Source of the DNA: Dipetalonema caudispina
Taxonomy: Eukaryota; Nematoda; Chromadorea; Rhabditida; Onchocercidae
NCBI GenBank assembly: GCA_013365325.1
Contig: JABVXV010000109.1
Location: forward strand, 1-64,000
Direction of reading: 5' to 3'
DNA: 64,000 nucleotides
Under the pieces are notes generated by a model. It made no database searches and had not been told where the DNA came from. It saw only the letters and a list, made by a program, of their open reading frames with translations. A program made the translations under genes and the position numbers. Positions 28,456-41,015 of the stretch are shown here, in pieces. Position 1 is the stretch's first letter. Each line of letters begins with the position of its first letter.

Positions 28456-31072
28456 TTGAGGAAGAGAGACGATAACTTCAAATTAAAGGGATTTGAAATA
28501 TAAAAACGAGATCGGAATAATGAAAATCAATTTATCATTCTCTTTTTTCGATAATATAATTCATCTTCTTCCTTTCCCACAACTCTGCATTTGCAACAAT
28601 TAAGGATATTTTTTCAGATTTTTTTGGAACGGATAACTTTTACTTAAATTAATTTTTGTAGAGATTTAATGATTTCCACCGAGGATATATTGCAATCATC
28701 GATTTCTTTTCCCTTTGTACGTACACGACAACAGATCTTTCTTCATTTCTAATAACTTTTTGTGCAAAACATTTTCGAGTTTCTTAGTAAAATCCATTAA
28801 TTTAATTGTATTATCAGCTTCTTAGTGCATTGTACTGTCATAATTCTAGTAGAAATTAATCGTTTTCACTGAAAAGAAGAAAAATAATCTGTCGTGACAT
28901 TCTGCTAACGAACTACAACTCCGCTAACAAGTAATAAAAGTCACAGGGATCATTGTAGTATTAGTTGAAACGATCAAAATTTAGTGAAATTTGAAAAAAT
29001 TGAATTGATACGATTATCTAACAGAGCAATAATTGTATTAGTATCATCAAATAAAACTATATGAGACTTGTTTTAATTAAAAGCCATATGAGATTTATTT
29101 TAATTTAAAGCTTTGATCGATCCGAATGTGTGTTGTCCTTTTCCTTATCGAAAATGTATTGCTTTTGACATCTCCTTTCGTTATTAATTGACGTTTCGAA
29201 TCTTTCAAAAAAGAAAAAAAAAAAAGTAATCAATTACTTATTCTGGATGGCCTTTAGTTTGTCTCTTTATGTAAATGTTTACATTTATCGGATAGTTGTT
29301 GTATCCTCAATGCCGGGGAGATGCTTATTTATTGTTGTTTGCATTATGTTTGTCTGTCCACAATGCTCCTTCTGACCATTGGATTCGACATTATTTATTA
29401 GCACAGAAACTTTATTTGTCATCCTTTGATTTATAATTTCCTCATATTGTCATTTTCAATATTTGCTTTATCTCTTGTTAGTCTTACCTTCTGTTAATCA
29501 AACATTGTTTATCACAAACTGCGTAAATTTTAATTTTCCATCTTTTCGCGATATATTTTAAGGATTTTCTTTGAAATTCGATATTCCATTTTGCAAAATA
29601 TGATATATTTGTTGATAGGTTTAAATCAGTGAGTTTATAATATCAACAAGTTTAATTAAAATATAAACTTAACACAATGATGGTAACTTGAGCTTTTCAC
29701 ATAATAGACCGATACAGGGATTATCTGAGAGTTGAGATGTACTGGAAAATAAGACCAGACCTGAAATTCTGATCATTCATAAACTTTCAACTGTGCAGTT
29801 GCTATTTGCCTCAACTAAATGACTCATCGAATTTCTCCGCTCTTTCAACTGGTTTTTAAAATATTATATCGTATGGTCAACATTAGGTTAAGCAGATATT
29901 GCAAGGTGAAATTTTTATGTTTATTATTCTACCACTTGAAATACCATCAAAATTCTATATGAACTTTCAAGTCCATGTCACAATTTTTGGTAAAAAAAAA
30001 ACTTCAAAATTTCATTGGTTATAAAAGGTTTACTTTTTTCTTCTTGTAAAAAATATAAATGAATCATATAGCTTTTTAGCCATTCCTTTATAACAAAATA
30101 TATTCCATCTTTTTCTGACTAGTCCTTTTTTGAATAATTGATTTCGCAAAACTTTTTTCGCTTTTTTTCCCTGTCCAGCTAATACTTGGCTATACGAATG
30201 TTTTTTTTTACAATTGATATATGTTTGTTTATCATTCGAATGTTATTGTTTTCTCGTGATTTAAAAGAAAATTTTTAAGAAAATTAACATCAACATTGCT
30301 TACGGTATTGTTTTCCGTTTTTCAAATTTTATGGAATGTTGAATTTCTTTCTTCTTTTCTGGGAAAAATGTCGTAATTATTTATCCTCGAGTATTCAAGT
30401 TCATATCCTAAATGTGATTGATATTACAAATTAGTTCAATCAATTCATTTCAATTCATCAATTAGTTAGTTAAGTTGAAAATGAGTGACTTATTTAGCAT
30501 TTTTCTTCTCTGAATAAATTATCCAATTTGTTTACTATCCTGAAATAAAAAATATCTGATTCATTACCGAAATCAGTCAGCGCAAAAAGTCTTATCGGCG
30601 AATATTATCTTCCTTATCAAATGATCAACCAATTTTCCTCTGCAGTTATTTTAAATGAAAATAAATTCCTGACATCACTCTGTCTGGTCGAATGTTTTCA
30701 TCTTTGTCAAATTTTACTTGAAAGCTTGAACTATATGCTAAAAGAAAATAAATTCAAGTTATTTTTGTCTCATAAAAACATTATCCTCTCTCTTTTCATC
30801 AATGTGTCATCTAAATATCTGTCAGTCCGCATATTTTAGCATATTTAGGAAGATATCACTCTTATCATCACAGGCCTTTTCTTCAAATTTCAATTTGAAT
30901 CATTTCCATGATTACATGATGTTTTTGCTTTTTCTTTTTTCTTTTTGGAAATGAATTCTACGATCATTGATTGTATGAGATTTCACGGAAAATGGAAAAA
31001 GAAGTTAAATACTTCCATAAAGAGTGATTTGTTGTTAAGATAGCATTTATTATAATGAGAAAAGAAAGAATG

Positions 31073-31110
31073 AAAGTGTATGTGTATGTGTATGTATCTG
31101 CATGTGTACT
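31073..31110. repeat. TGTATG-type microsatellite
   Basis: Repeated GTATGT/GTGTAT units. Simple sequence. Confidence 0.7.
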
Positions 31111-32207
31111 TACGTAGAAACGTTGAAATTGTGGGATCGCTGGTTGTCGCTAAATTTTTTCAATGTCAATCATTCAGAGAATTCCAAAATTCAAATCTTT
31201 GAAGAGATAGAATTTTTTAAGAATTTAAAGTCAATGACAAATGAGCAAGTTAAAGGCAATTTTTTGGATTGATTACCAATCAAACAACGTTCGACATGTT
31301 ATATTGCTAAAAATTTCAAATTTTGCAACAAAATTTAAATTTGTGATTGATTTAAACTGATTGAGGAAATCTTACTGGAATTGTGGATGTGTATTTTAAT
31401 AAATTTTACTTAGTGCTTTTTGAAACAAAAAGATCGATATTTGTCATAAAAATGTAAAAGCTTATTTCATTGTATTAAAGAAAGAAAAATTGTTGCTAAT
31501 TTTTAGAAAATGTATACGGAAATAAACGAAATGCTTTTACCGTAATTGGATTTTGTATGAATCATATTAAATTAGGTTTCATTTTATTAAATGATTATCG
31601 TTGCATATATTTATAATACTGATGACAATTTATTTTATTGCACTTGCAATCAAATTATCACTTCCTGTTATCGATATTTCATCAATCAGTTTATTCCACT
31701 TATATTTACCATTCGTTTTTTTTTTTTTTTTTTTTTTCATTTTTTATATCTATTTTTTTTTTTTAGGGCAATAATTGAAGGTAAAATTATTGACCGTTAA
31801 ATGCTATTATGAAATTTGGTGGATATTATTTTGAAATTGATAATATCGCACAGACAGATACATATACACAGGCACACAGATATGCGGCAAATATTTAATT
31901 ACTATTTATTAATTCTCCGTTACATGTTGTATGAACTGTTTTCAGATATTTTTCCTATTTGGTAGAAAAACGACACAGATACGTATGTTAACAATTATCC
32001 TTTCCTTTTTTTTTTCATCAGAACTAAATCAGATTTAAATCTCTAAGCACATTGTCAAACATTTTTTGGCACTTTTTTGTGAATTTTAATTAAATATTTT
32101 GCTTTAACGTTAAATAAGTATGGAAATGTCGTAGAATGCAAATCTCAAAAGCTTCAAAACAGAAACGCAAACGCTTTCATATGTTGTACAATATTATTTA
32201 AATAATG

Positions 32208-32274
32208 GAAATTAGTACCAACCTGAAATGTTTACAGTAATATGAAATTAGTACCAACCTGAAATGTTTACAGT
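32208..32274. repeat. Two direct copies of a 31-bp sequence, period 36
   Basis: The 31 bases at 32208-32238 recur exactly at 32244-32274; both contain TTAGTACCAACCTGAAATG. Exact identity suggests a recent local duplication. Confidence 0.95.
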
Positions 32275-35200
32275 TATGTGATTCAACTGATTAGGCCTAG
32301 ATGAGTGTACTCGAAGTGAACTTATCTTTGAATGATGTATAAACTATCATACCTGCGTATCTGCGACATTTACATTCACCTGTAGATCGAAAAGTTTATG
32401 TTTGTTTCGTATGTTTTGGTCCAATTAAAACATAACGTGAAATTGCAGATATCATTTATAGATAGCATTAAAATATTTTTTTAAGCATAGAAAGTTTCCA
32501 CGTCTTTTGTTTTGTGTGAAATCCGGATTTAGTTGCAAATTTGAAGCAAGTTTCCTGTTTGTCATGTATCGATCTCATAATTTCAATGCATTTAAGATTA
32601 CAAGCTTTTCATAACTTACCAAATTCTAATGAAACTTTTCGGATAAAATATCTCTCTATCACTTTTTTTCTAATTCCTGTAAGTCAATTAATTAATTCAA
32701 TTAAGTATTGTTACGTCATCCGGCAATGGTTAATCGTAGAGTTTTCATCGGTCCTTATGATGCAAATATTGCGGTTAACCAAAGTGTTCCAATTATTTCA
32801 GGAATTATTTTCAGTTTCAAAATTCTTTCACTCTCAAATCCATCATTTTAATAAACATTTACTATTATTTATTTCTACATTGTTGTCTATCCTTACCAAC
32901 AAAATGCGAATTATATTTGCATATTCATTGGAATGAATGCAATGCTATTTAAAAGTAGAAATGTTCGTCCTTAATATTCCAAATATTTGTTATGCTAATT
33001 TTTCACATTCAATGAGTAATTTTTTTTCATTTCTCATAAATAATAAATGCACACATATTGTATCATTCTGCTTAGAGGAGAAATGAAAATATTTGATCGT
33101 TATTCTTATTTACAGTAATAGTTAGGGAGAAATCATTTAATATTGATGAAAAATTGTGGGAAATTTATCAGTGCAACTTGTTGTTTTAGTATATTTGTAT
33201 AAAGAAACAAAATGTTTAATTAGTAAAAGTAATGGTACATTCAAAACGGTAATGCAAACAAAAGTTTCACTTGTACGATTTATAATCAAATTGATATAGG
33301 ATGACATTTTGATTCGTTTTTATTTATCGCTTTGAAAGGTAAATAAGATATCAGCGTTATTTAGTTACATGCTTTATTAGCTGAAATATAACTTCTTGTT
33401 CAGCTAGTCTTCTTCAAGTAAACTATTGTTGGATGTATAATTGTACTTGTTGCAATTTAGAAAGAAAGGTAATATAAAGTAAATGATACCAGTTATAAAT
33501 TTATTTTCATGGAGTTTCCGAGATTTGAGAAATTTTTGACGACATTATTTCTCTTGAAATTTTCATGACATTTTTGATTAGCGTTTTAATTTTTAAGCAT
33601 TATTTGTCATTAAAAAATTTTGTCGAAATTGTTGAAATACTCGAACTTATTGCAATATTTCATGATACTGGCCTTTCTGTGGTTCGCACGAACCTATGTC
33701 ATTGCTGTAATTCCGACAGAGAATTTGCCAAATGTTGTTTTGGATCTTTTCTATGATAAAATCCGTTGAAAGATGAATTTTGTTCACTCGAAATTTAATC
33801 TTCTTAATCGTCTTTTTTTTTCTTAGTTTCTTTCATTTAATTGAAGAAATTAAATTTAGTAGATCTTCAGTATCGTTTTTTTCGAAATGTATGAATCAGA
33901 TTAATGAAATCCTTTCTATGATTAAGTGTTAAATTAAGCCTAAAATTATGGAAGGATCAATCATTACTAACACTAATCGATGAGAAGAAGTAACAATTTG
34001 GTGATTCATTGTAAGCGAGGAAATAGTTTCCCAAACAAAGTAACGGAGTTCTTATTTGCTCAGTGACTAATTTTTTTTGTATTCTGTTAAATATTTGAAT
34101 TTTTGATTTAAATGTCAACAATCAAGCATGCTACTCTCACATGCTTACTTCCTATTTACTTTTTTATTTAGTAATATGTCTTAATTATTTACTTTGATAG
34201 TAAATTTTCTTACTTTTTTATTCTAATTTTAGTTTTTTAATGAAATACTTCCCAAAATACTTTTGATTCGTTATTTGAATTTTCGATTTTAAACATTAGC
34301 CTTATCCGAAAGTTTGTGGAAAATAATTTATTTTATTTGTAAGTCTTATTCTAAGTTCATTTTTTTTTTTTTTTTGCTTGTAAACAAAGTGAAATCAATA
34401 AAAATAATTAAATGATTGACATCGTGATCTTCTTATGGAAGGGTTTCAAACCTGTTTAGAAAACAATCGAACTATATGATCAGGAAAATGTCATCAGAAA
34501 ATATAACATATCGATTTGTTTTGTCCTCAACCATTAACTTACAATCGTTTTTCTTGTTGATATGCTCAATTATCGACTCTCTTTTATTCAACTTTTTATT
34601 TTCTTTTAGTTCTATTTAAATAACTTTGTGTTTTTTTTCAAATTAAATTTATTTTAAAAATTTGAACAAAAGTTATATAACATTGAAGATTGGTGCAAGA
34701 ATATATATAACATCAAAGATTTTGGCATCATCATTTGGTCATATTTTTGCTTCATATCGTTTATTGTTCACTTCTATTTTCTTTCCAACAAATTGTGCAC
34801 TTCAACTTAGCACAAAAAAATTCGGAAACATCTGTTCCTTTTTTCCAATCATTCCATTGAATTTGCTTTTCTCTACTACTTACTTCAACTACCCTATAAA
34901 AGTTCGAAATTATTTTCAATGTTCAAAAAGATTTTCTATTTATCTTGTGCATTTACTTTCCAGAAAATATTCAAATTCAAAAAATTATAATTTTTCAATT
35001 ATCTCTTTAAAATTGATTATTTCTTACCGAACCATTTTTTTTTTTCTGTTTATTTTTTCTTGGAAAAATTTGTTGAAATCGTTCAATTGAAAATAACTAT
35101 TTTTTTTTTCTTTTCATTATTCATTAAATCTTATTTTGGAATAAAATACATATTTTGTATTATTTGATTTATAAGCAACTTCTTCACTCATCATTGGGAT

Positions 35201-36330
35201 GATCCATTGTTTTCCGGTTTGCATTTGGTAGAAAATCTTAGTTGCAGTACCGTAGGACTGTATTGAATGTATTCAAATCAAATGCATTTATCGAGCAAAT
35301 AAAATGTCCATTTCCTATTAATAAAATTAAAGTTAAGAGCATTTTCAAGTAATTCTGACTAATATTATTCATAATTCCAACTAATATTATGAGAGAAATG
35401 AAATAAGTTCAATTTCGTTTTCTCTCTTTTCAGTAGCGTACAATTTTACAAATGTGCGCTGTTTGTTCGATTTCATAGTTATGTCCTTCGCCTTTTCTGA
35501 CCTTTTGTTAATTATGAATCTAAAGAAGGGTCTTTTTTGATGATGTGGTAATTGATTTGGAAAATTTGTTGTTATTGCATTATTGTAGGAAAAAAAAAAA
35601 AAAAAGAAAAAAAGTACAATGACACAACTGTTCATTTTAAAATTATTTATTTTATGGTAAATTTGAGTTTGAAATTGATATTTAAATCTGAAATTTCAAC
35701 CTAATTACACATTCATTTTTATTATTTCTACGCGGTGAATAAGAAGTAATCTTAATAATCTTTTTATTTTATAACAATGTAATTCATTCATTCGTTGAAG
35801 CATTCACCATTCGATCTCAAACAATGTGTTTATTTCATTGCGGGTAATGTTCCTATCTTTTGCTAAATATTCAATTTTCAATAATTAATTTTTCATCGAA
35901 TAATTGGTAATAAATAATGTTTCAGATTTATTTACTTTATTGAAATGACCTTCAGAAAGTTCATTTGCCATTCTTTTCTTTTCAGTATCCTTTTTCGCTG
36001 ATACTATCAGTTTTGTATTGATGACATCGTTGGTATATTAGTAACTAAGGCCAGAGCCTGGCTAATTTTTTTATGAGGCATTATAATATTTCAAATTTCT
36101 AAATTATAGAAATAGACTTGTAAAAAGTCCTGTGAATTTCGAAATTCTAATCTGGAATTTTAGAATTTTTCTTTTTTTCGAATTCTGAACTTCCTTAGAT
36201 TCATTGAAATTGACTTTTTTTCTTTAAACAAGATAAGGATGATGTAGTCTTTATGCTTCGTAGTAACTCGCATATGAAATTCGTTTTGAAATATGCTTCT
36301 TTCTATCATCATTAAAACAGCAATTTTAAA

Positions 36331-36354
36331 TTTCTCAGTGATACGAAATTCGGA
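36331..36354 (+). promoter_or_regulatory. Putative trans-splice acceptor and leader of the LIM gene
   Basis: TTTCTCAG ends at 36338 and leaves a 16-base leader before the ATG at 36355. The spacing fits nematode spliced-leader addition. Inferred from sequence context only. Confidence 0.5.
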
Positions 36355-39300
36355 ATGACAGACGTGGAACTGGAAACACGTAATTTTTTACGTGAACTTG
36401 ACACATTTGGACAGCCGCCACCACCACAACGTCTTATTAGTGATGCTGATAGCAAGTCGATGAGTAAAGAATTCGAATTAAAATTACATCACATTAATTT
36501 AGAGAAACAAAAGGTATGTTATATTTCTACAAAAGAAAAAAATGAGTGAAAACTTGTCACTCACAATGTTTCAAAAGTACGGATTGTGAAATTTAATACT
36601 GCAAAAGCTTTAATAATGTGAGAAAAGCAATTCTTCAGAGTTCAGCTTTTTTAATGTTTTTTTTTTTTTGGTTTACTATTGCTGATGTGAAAATTAAATT
36701 AAAGAAATTTATTCTTGAAATAAGGTCAAATTTTTTTTTTTTGAATATAACTGACGGTTTGAACTTTATATTTACAAATGTAATTCTTTTTTTTTATTTC
36801 AACTAATATAATTGTTTTTGCAATTACAGCGCGTTCGAAATGGTACATGGAATCCAAAATTAGGAACATCTTTTAGCAACAAAAATTCTGTTAGTAGGAA
36901 CAGTAAAGGTAATCCATGCGTACCTGTTGAAATTAACAACAAAAATGAAATGAGTAAGGAGGAAATTAGCAAACTTAAAGAACAGGTAATTATTTAGAAT
37001 CAATAATTAGTTCGCTTCCTATTGCTGTTGAATTTAACCTAAGCATGCACCATGTGAAATTAGGCATTTTTCAAGCAAAATGCAAATTTTTGAATTTAAA
37101 TTCGAATTACAGGTAGTGTCAGCCAGCCGTCCATTAAATCCGTGGTACGAGCATCAACACCAATCGCCGACCTTATCCGCAAATTTTGTCCGAAATACTG
37201 TTCGGAAAGGTCAAAGTGCTGAGGAAAAGTGTTCATCATCGATCGCTACAAAAATCCCAATACAATATCATCATATCAATGTGGCTACTGTATCCGGCGA
37301 AAATACCGTATCTGGTGGTGTAGTGAATGCGAAAAAATCGAGTTACGCCCAGAATGCAGCTTCCATAAGTCCAGCAAGTGCTTCCAGTAACACGGAAACA
37401 TCACACTCATCGATTTCGACAAGTGGATCCAGCATGGTATCTGAATAGTTTGAAATTAACACATATTCATTAAGGATTCTAATTTGAAAATTCAATCAAA
37501 AATCGAATTCATTTTCCTTGGCTATACTTTCCTCTGCCTGCAAATAAGCTAATATTGGGGGCCATAAACAATGCAATCCCGATTCAAATGATATAGTATA
37601 CCTTTTTAAGACTAACTGGACTGACCCAAACGATGATACATACCGGGCAACACCATGTGCTGCTAATAGTGGTATCCATGCTTTGATTTCACCAGCTAAA
37701 ACATACTATCATAGTGGACCACCGATTCGGCGACTATCTCGGGTTCTTCCATATGATTTTTCAACGCTATTTTTCTATTCCTGAATTGAAATACTTGAAA
37801 AATTTTGAAGACGAGAATTTGAAAACGTTATAAATACTATCATTGCTGCAAGAGTTAATAGCATTGTTATTGTTTCCTTCACACTTTTTTTCTATAAATG
37901 ATAAGCTTTCTTAAAATTTACTTTATGTTAGTGTGCTACAATATCTGATGCAGTACCCTGATGCAATTTCTGAAAAAATATCCAAAAAAAGCAAATTTCA
38001 GAATTTGATTAATGGATCAGGTAATGATCGAGATGAAAGGCTATTGGTGAATGGAAATACTGCAAATAAAAGCATAAATGACGTACATTTGAATGGTATT
38101 TTAAAAAATTTACAAAATTTTATTGAGTATTTTGGCGAATTTTTCACGCCTTATTAATGAAATCAAATTAGAAGTTGAGCTAACATTAAGTAATGAAAGA
38201 TGACAACTTTTATCTGGATAAGATATTATACCTTATTTAATTAATTAACCTAGGAAATTTTAGCAAATCAACAGCCTCCTTCCACAAATATTCCCAATAA
38301 ATATGACGATAAACAGCTGAAAAACAATGCCGGCGTAATACCACCTTGGCGAAAAAAGAGTATGGATTTAGTGGCATCCACAGATTCTGGCATATCAATG
38401 CAACGTAAAAAGTATGACGAAATAACAAACAACTTGGAAAAACAACTAAATTTGAATCGAAAATCGATTGGTATCTGTGAATTATGTGGAAAAGCGATAG
38501 TGGAAGAAATTGATGCCACCTGCGCACTTGGCAAGCTGTATCACCAGAATTGTTTTACCTGTGACATGTGTGGACGAACATTACGAGGAAAAAAATTTTA
38601 TAAAGTAAATTATTATTTAATAACGGAATGCTTTGACAGAAAAGACTGAGACTTTTGGAAATTTCGAAAACTTAAATTTGCTAAAAGTTCTTTGAAATAA
38701 AAGTCTTCATGTTGAATTCATTCCTAACATATCTCAATTTTTCTGGATAAGATATTATACCTTATTTAATTAATAAACTGGATAGAACTGATAGTTTTTC
38801 AGACTCGGGGGAAGAAGTACTGCGAAGAAGATTACTTGTACAGTGGAATGCATGAAACTGCAGAACGATGTGCTGCATGCTCACATTTTATTATGGATAT
38901 GGTATGTGTCTTAATTAAAGTGCTCAGAAGTGAAATTTGTCTAAGTAAACTTAAGCTAATTTCTCGAACAGAAAGGTTAAATAAACAAGCAACTAATTGC
39001 ATTTCTACTATTATGTAAATTTCTTTGAAAACCAAAAAAAAAAAAAAAAAAAAATTGATAGGTTCTACAAGCACTTGGAAAATCCTATCATCCACGATGT
39101 TTTCGTTGTGAGAAATGTAAAAATTGTTTGGATGGTGTTCCATTTGCTTTGGATCCAGAAGGTCGTATTTATTGTACTGAAGATTATCATAAACTTTTTG
39201 CGCCGAAATGTGCTGCATGTTTACAAACAATTATGCCTAATAAAGTAAGTTCTGAAATATTTTCATTGTGAATTTTTTGCAATCAATTTGATATTTCATG

Positions 39301-39835
39301 ACAATAATTAGACTTCTGTAATAGAAAAATCATAATATTGCTTTATATTCAATGATGAAAACTTTTCTTCCATTTTTAGGAAACCGGTGAGACGGTTCAT
39401 ATTGTTGCAATCAATCGAGATTATCATATTGAATGCTATGTTTGTAAGGTAAGAACGTGTAGTTATGTTATTGCTATCAATTCGTCAAATTGTCATTTCA
39501 GGTTTTTACTGATTTTCGGAGAGCATCCTTCTCTTCAGAAATCTTGTAACTGCTATTGGTAGTATACCAATTTTTCACTGATTATTTGGTCCGGAAAACA
39601 TTCTCGCCTAGTTCGAAAAAAAACCTCAAGAAGTGATTTCTGCCTTATTTTTATTCCTATTTAGTTTTTACTTTTACTCTTTCTCCTGTTTTTGTTATTC
39701 CAGGGTTGTGGTATGCAATTAACGGATGAACCGGAAAAACGTTGCTATCCACTAAATGATCAGCTCCTGTGTAAAAATTGTCATATACATTGGGTAAGAA
39801 CCGGTGGCGATTCAAAACCGATCACTGATTTGTGA
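36355..39835 (+). CDS. Three-LIM-domain protein, Ajuba/LIMD1/WTIP family
   Basis: Zinc-binding adaptor; family members link cell junctions and actin to Hippo and other signalling and shuttle to the nucleus. Exons: 36355-36513, 36830-36985, 37113-37436, 37611-37742, 37954-38095, 38264-38604, 38803-38901, 39062-39244, 39380-39448, 39704-39835; all phases agree (578 aa). Residues 1-375 are low-complexity, Ser/Asn-rich, with short Pro runs. LIM1 starts at C376 (CELC, then CFTCDMCGRTLRGKKF). LIM2 starts at C441 (CAAC, then CFRCEKCKNCLDGVPF). LIM3 starts at C501 (CAAC) and includes HIECYVCKGCGMQL and the end CKNCH. The sequence SHFIMDMVLQALGKSYHPRC is characteristic of the Ajuba/LIMD1/WTIP group rather than zyxin. 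Exon 4 uses a TTTTTAAG acceptor and exon 5 a weak one, so the N-terminal half is less certain. The last exon reads through a GTAAGA that could act as a donor, giving a short unique C-terminus. Confidence 0.88.
38213..38245. repeat. 33-bp intronic repeat, copy 1
   Basis: Identical over 33 bases to 38742-38774. It lies in intron 5 of the LIM gene, 18 bases before the acceptor of the first LIM exon. Core: GGATAAGATATTATACC. Confidence 0.95.
38742..38774. repeat. 33-bp intronic repeat, copy 2
   Basis: Exact second copy of 38213-38245, in the next intron of the LIM gene and 28 bases before the acceptor of exon 7. The placement near the 3' end of both introns is alike. Confidence 0.95.
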
Positions 39836-40042
39836 AATATATTGGAAATTTTAATTTTGCATTTTTCTGTCCGAAATCTTATCTGAAGATGAATGCTGTT
39901 TTGCTGATTTCATGTGATTAAGAGTTTTGATAGCTTCCAGAACTTGCTAATCCACGGATATTCAGTATCCTTAATTATGATGTACCATTCTAAAATTCCA
40001 TCCAATTCCAACGAAAATTACTTTCATTAGTGTTAGGATTAA

Positions 40043-40048
40043 AATAAA
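40043..40048 (+). terminator. Possible polyadenylation signal of the LIM gene
   Basis: AATAAA about 210 bases after the LIM stop codon. The motif is common by chance in such AT-rich DNA, so this is only a candidate. Confidence 0.25.
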
Positions 40049-40963
40049 AGTTTAATTAAAATTCCTAGCAAGTTTGGAATTATGCATAAAATATTTTTCG
40101 CTCTATGTACTTTTTCCCTTATCAAAATTGTGAATGCGCAAACATTTGTCACTTATATCTTTCTGTTGTTAAATAAAATTTAAATTTCACTATAAATATT
40201 TCTCCTCTTACTCGTTCATGGATACGAGGTATTACCTGTAAAACACCAAGTCATGCATTTGAAGAATGACATGAAGTACTCTGATCGATACTCGCGAGAA
40301 ATTCAATGGAAATAGTTTGCCTTACGTAGTACGTGGATGCTATTTTACCGATCTCAAGTATCGCCTAAACCAAGCACGTTATTTTACGCAGTACATTAGC
40401 AAGCTTAAGTTGAATTTTAATTGGAGCAACTTGTTTCCATATCATCTGGCGATAATTAGAAATTCATTTATTTATTTCAAAATAATTTTTTTTTAATAGT
40501 AGCTAAGAAAAAGAAAACGATTTGTTCTGTGTGATAATTGAAAAAGTAAAATTTTAAAGAGTTTACCAATTCTTTTCTCTTGATTATATCATATTAAAAA
40601 CGAAATAAGTGAATTTTAAAACAATGAAATAAAAGAAACAAACAACTTTTATCCTTTGTTTACGTCTTTTAAACGTAAGTGTTGAAGAGTTGTTGTCCTT
40701 AGAGCTAACGGTTACTTCAAAATATGCTAAGCGTCCGTAAAGGAATCAACAGACTTCTCGTTTCATTGTATCCAAGCAATGATTCAATAGATTGGAGTCT
40801 CTTAGGATTATAGGAAACGGATAAATATCCTGTCACCGATTCCGGAAGGTATCTATTCAGTGGATGAGATCATAATTTTCATAAGATATCCATGTTGATT
40901 CCGTGTTGCAACAGACGAGTCTTGCCAGTGAATGACTTGTGATTGTTTCCTTTTCCGGTTGTT

Positions 40964-41015
40964 TGGTTTTCAGTTGATGTTTACTTTCGACCGGTAAGGT
41001 ATTTAATTAAGGAAG
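40964..41015 (+). promoter_or_regulatory. DDX1 leader: putative trans-splice acceptor plus short upstream ORF
   Basis: TTTTCAG ends at 40973 and leaves a 42-base leader. The leader contains an ATG at 40977 reading MFTFDR then TAA at 40995-40997. The main ATG is 41016. A GTAAGG donor at 40994 cuts the upstream ORF in a phase compatible with DDX1 exon 2 (see findings). Confidence 0.45.

Larger units (their letters stand above)
20718..36338. other. Long gene-poor region between transporter and LIM gene
   Basis: Mostly AT-rich sequence with poly-T tracts and no supportable protein gene. Features listed separately are an 18-bp palindrome, a minus-strand candidate transcript, a small ORF near 26230, three short repeat clusters and two hairpins. 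A pyrimidine-rich, less AT-rich patch at about 24425-24520 is open on both strands for 30-40 codons but matches nothing I know. Open frames at 32541-32936 and 34662-35090 look like chance AT-rich frames. Confidence 0.5.

Noticed and set aside
32541..32936. 131-codon frame on the plus strand
   Set aside because: No motif, no neighbouring exons, and composition like the surrounding intergenic DNA.
34662..35090. 142-codon open frame on the plus strand
   Set aside because: Phe/Ser/Ile/Leu-rich composition driven by T-rich DNA, no ATG at its first codon, no recognisable domain, and no splice partners.
37549..37610. Extension of LIM exon 4 to an earlier AG at 37548
   Set aside because: It is open in the exon 4 frame but requires phase 1 from exon 3, whose best donor leaves phase 0; the TTTTTAAG acceptor at 37610 fits instead.
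38237..38534. Minus-strand frames opposite LIM exon 6
   Set aside because: They are shadows of the plus-strand LIM exon, which carries the conserved Cys/His pattern.
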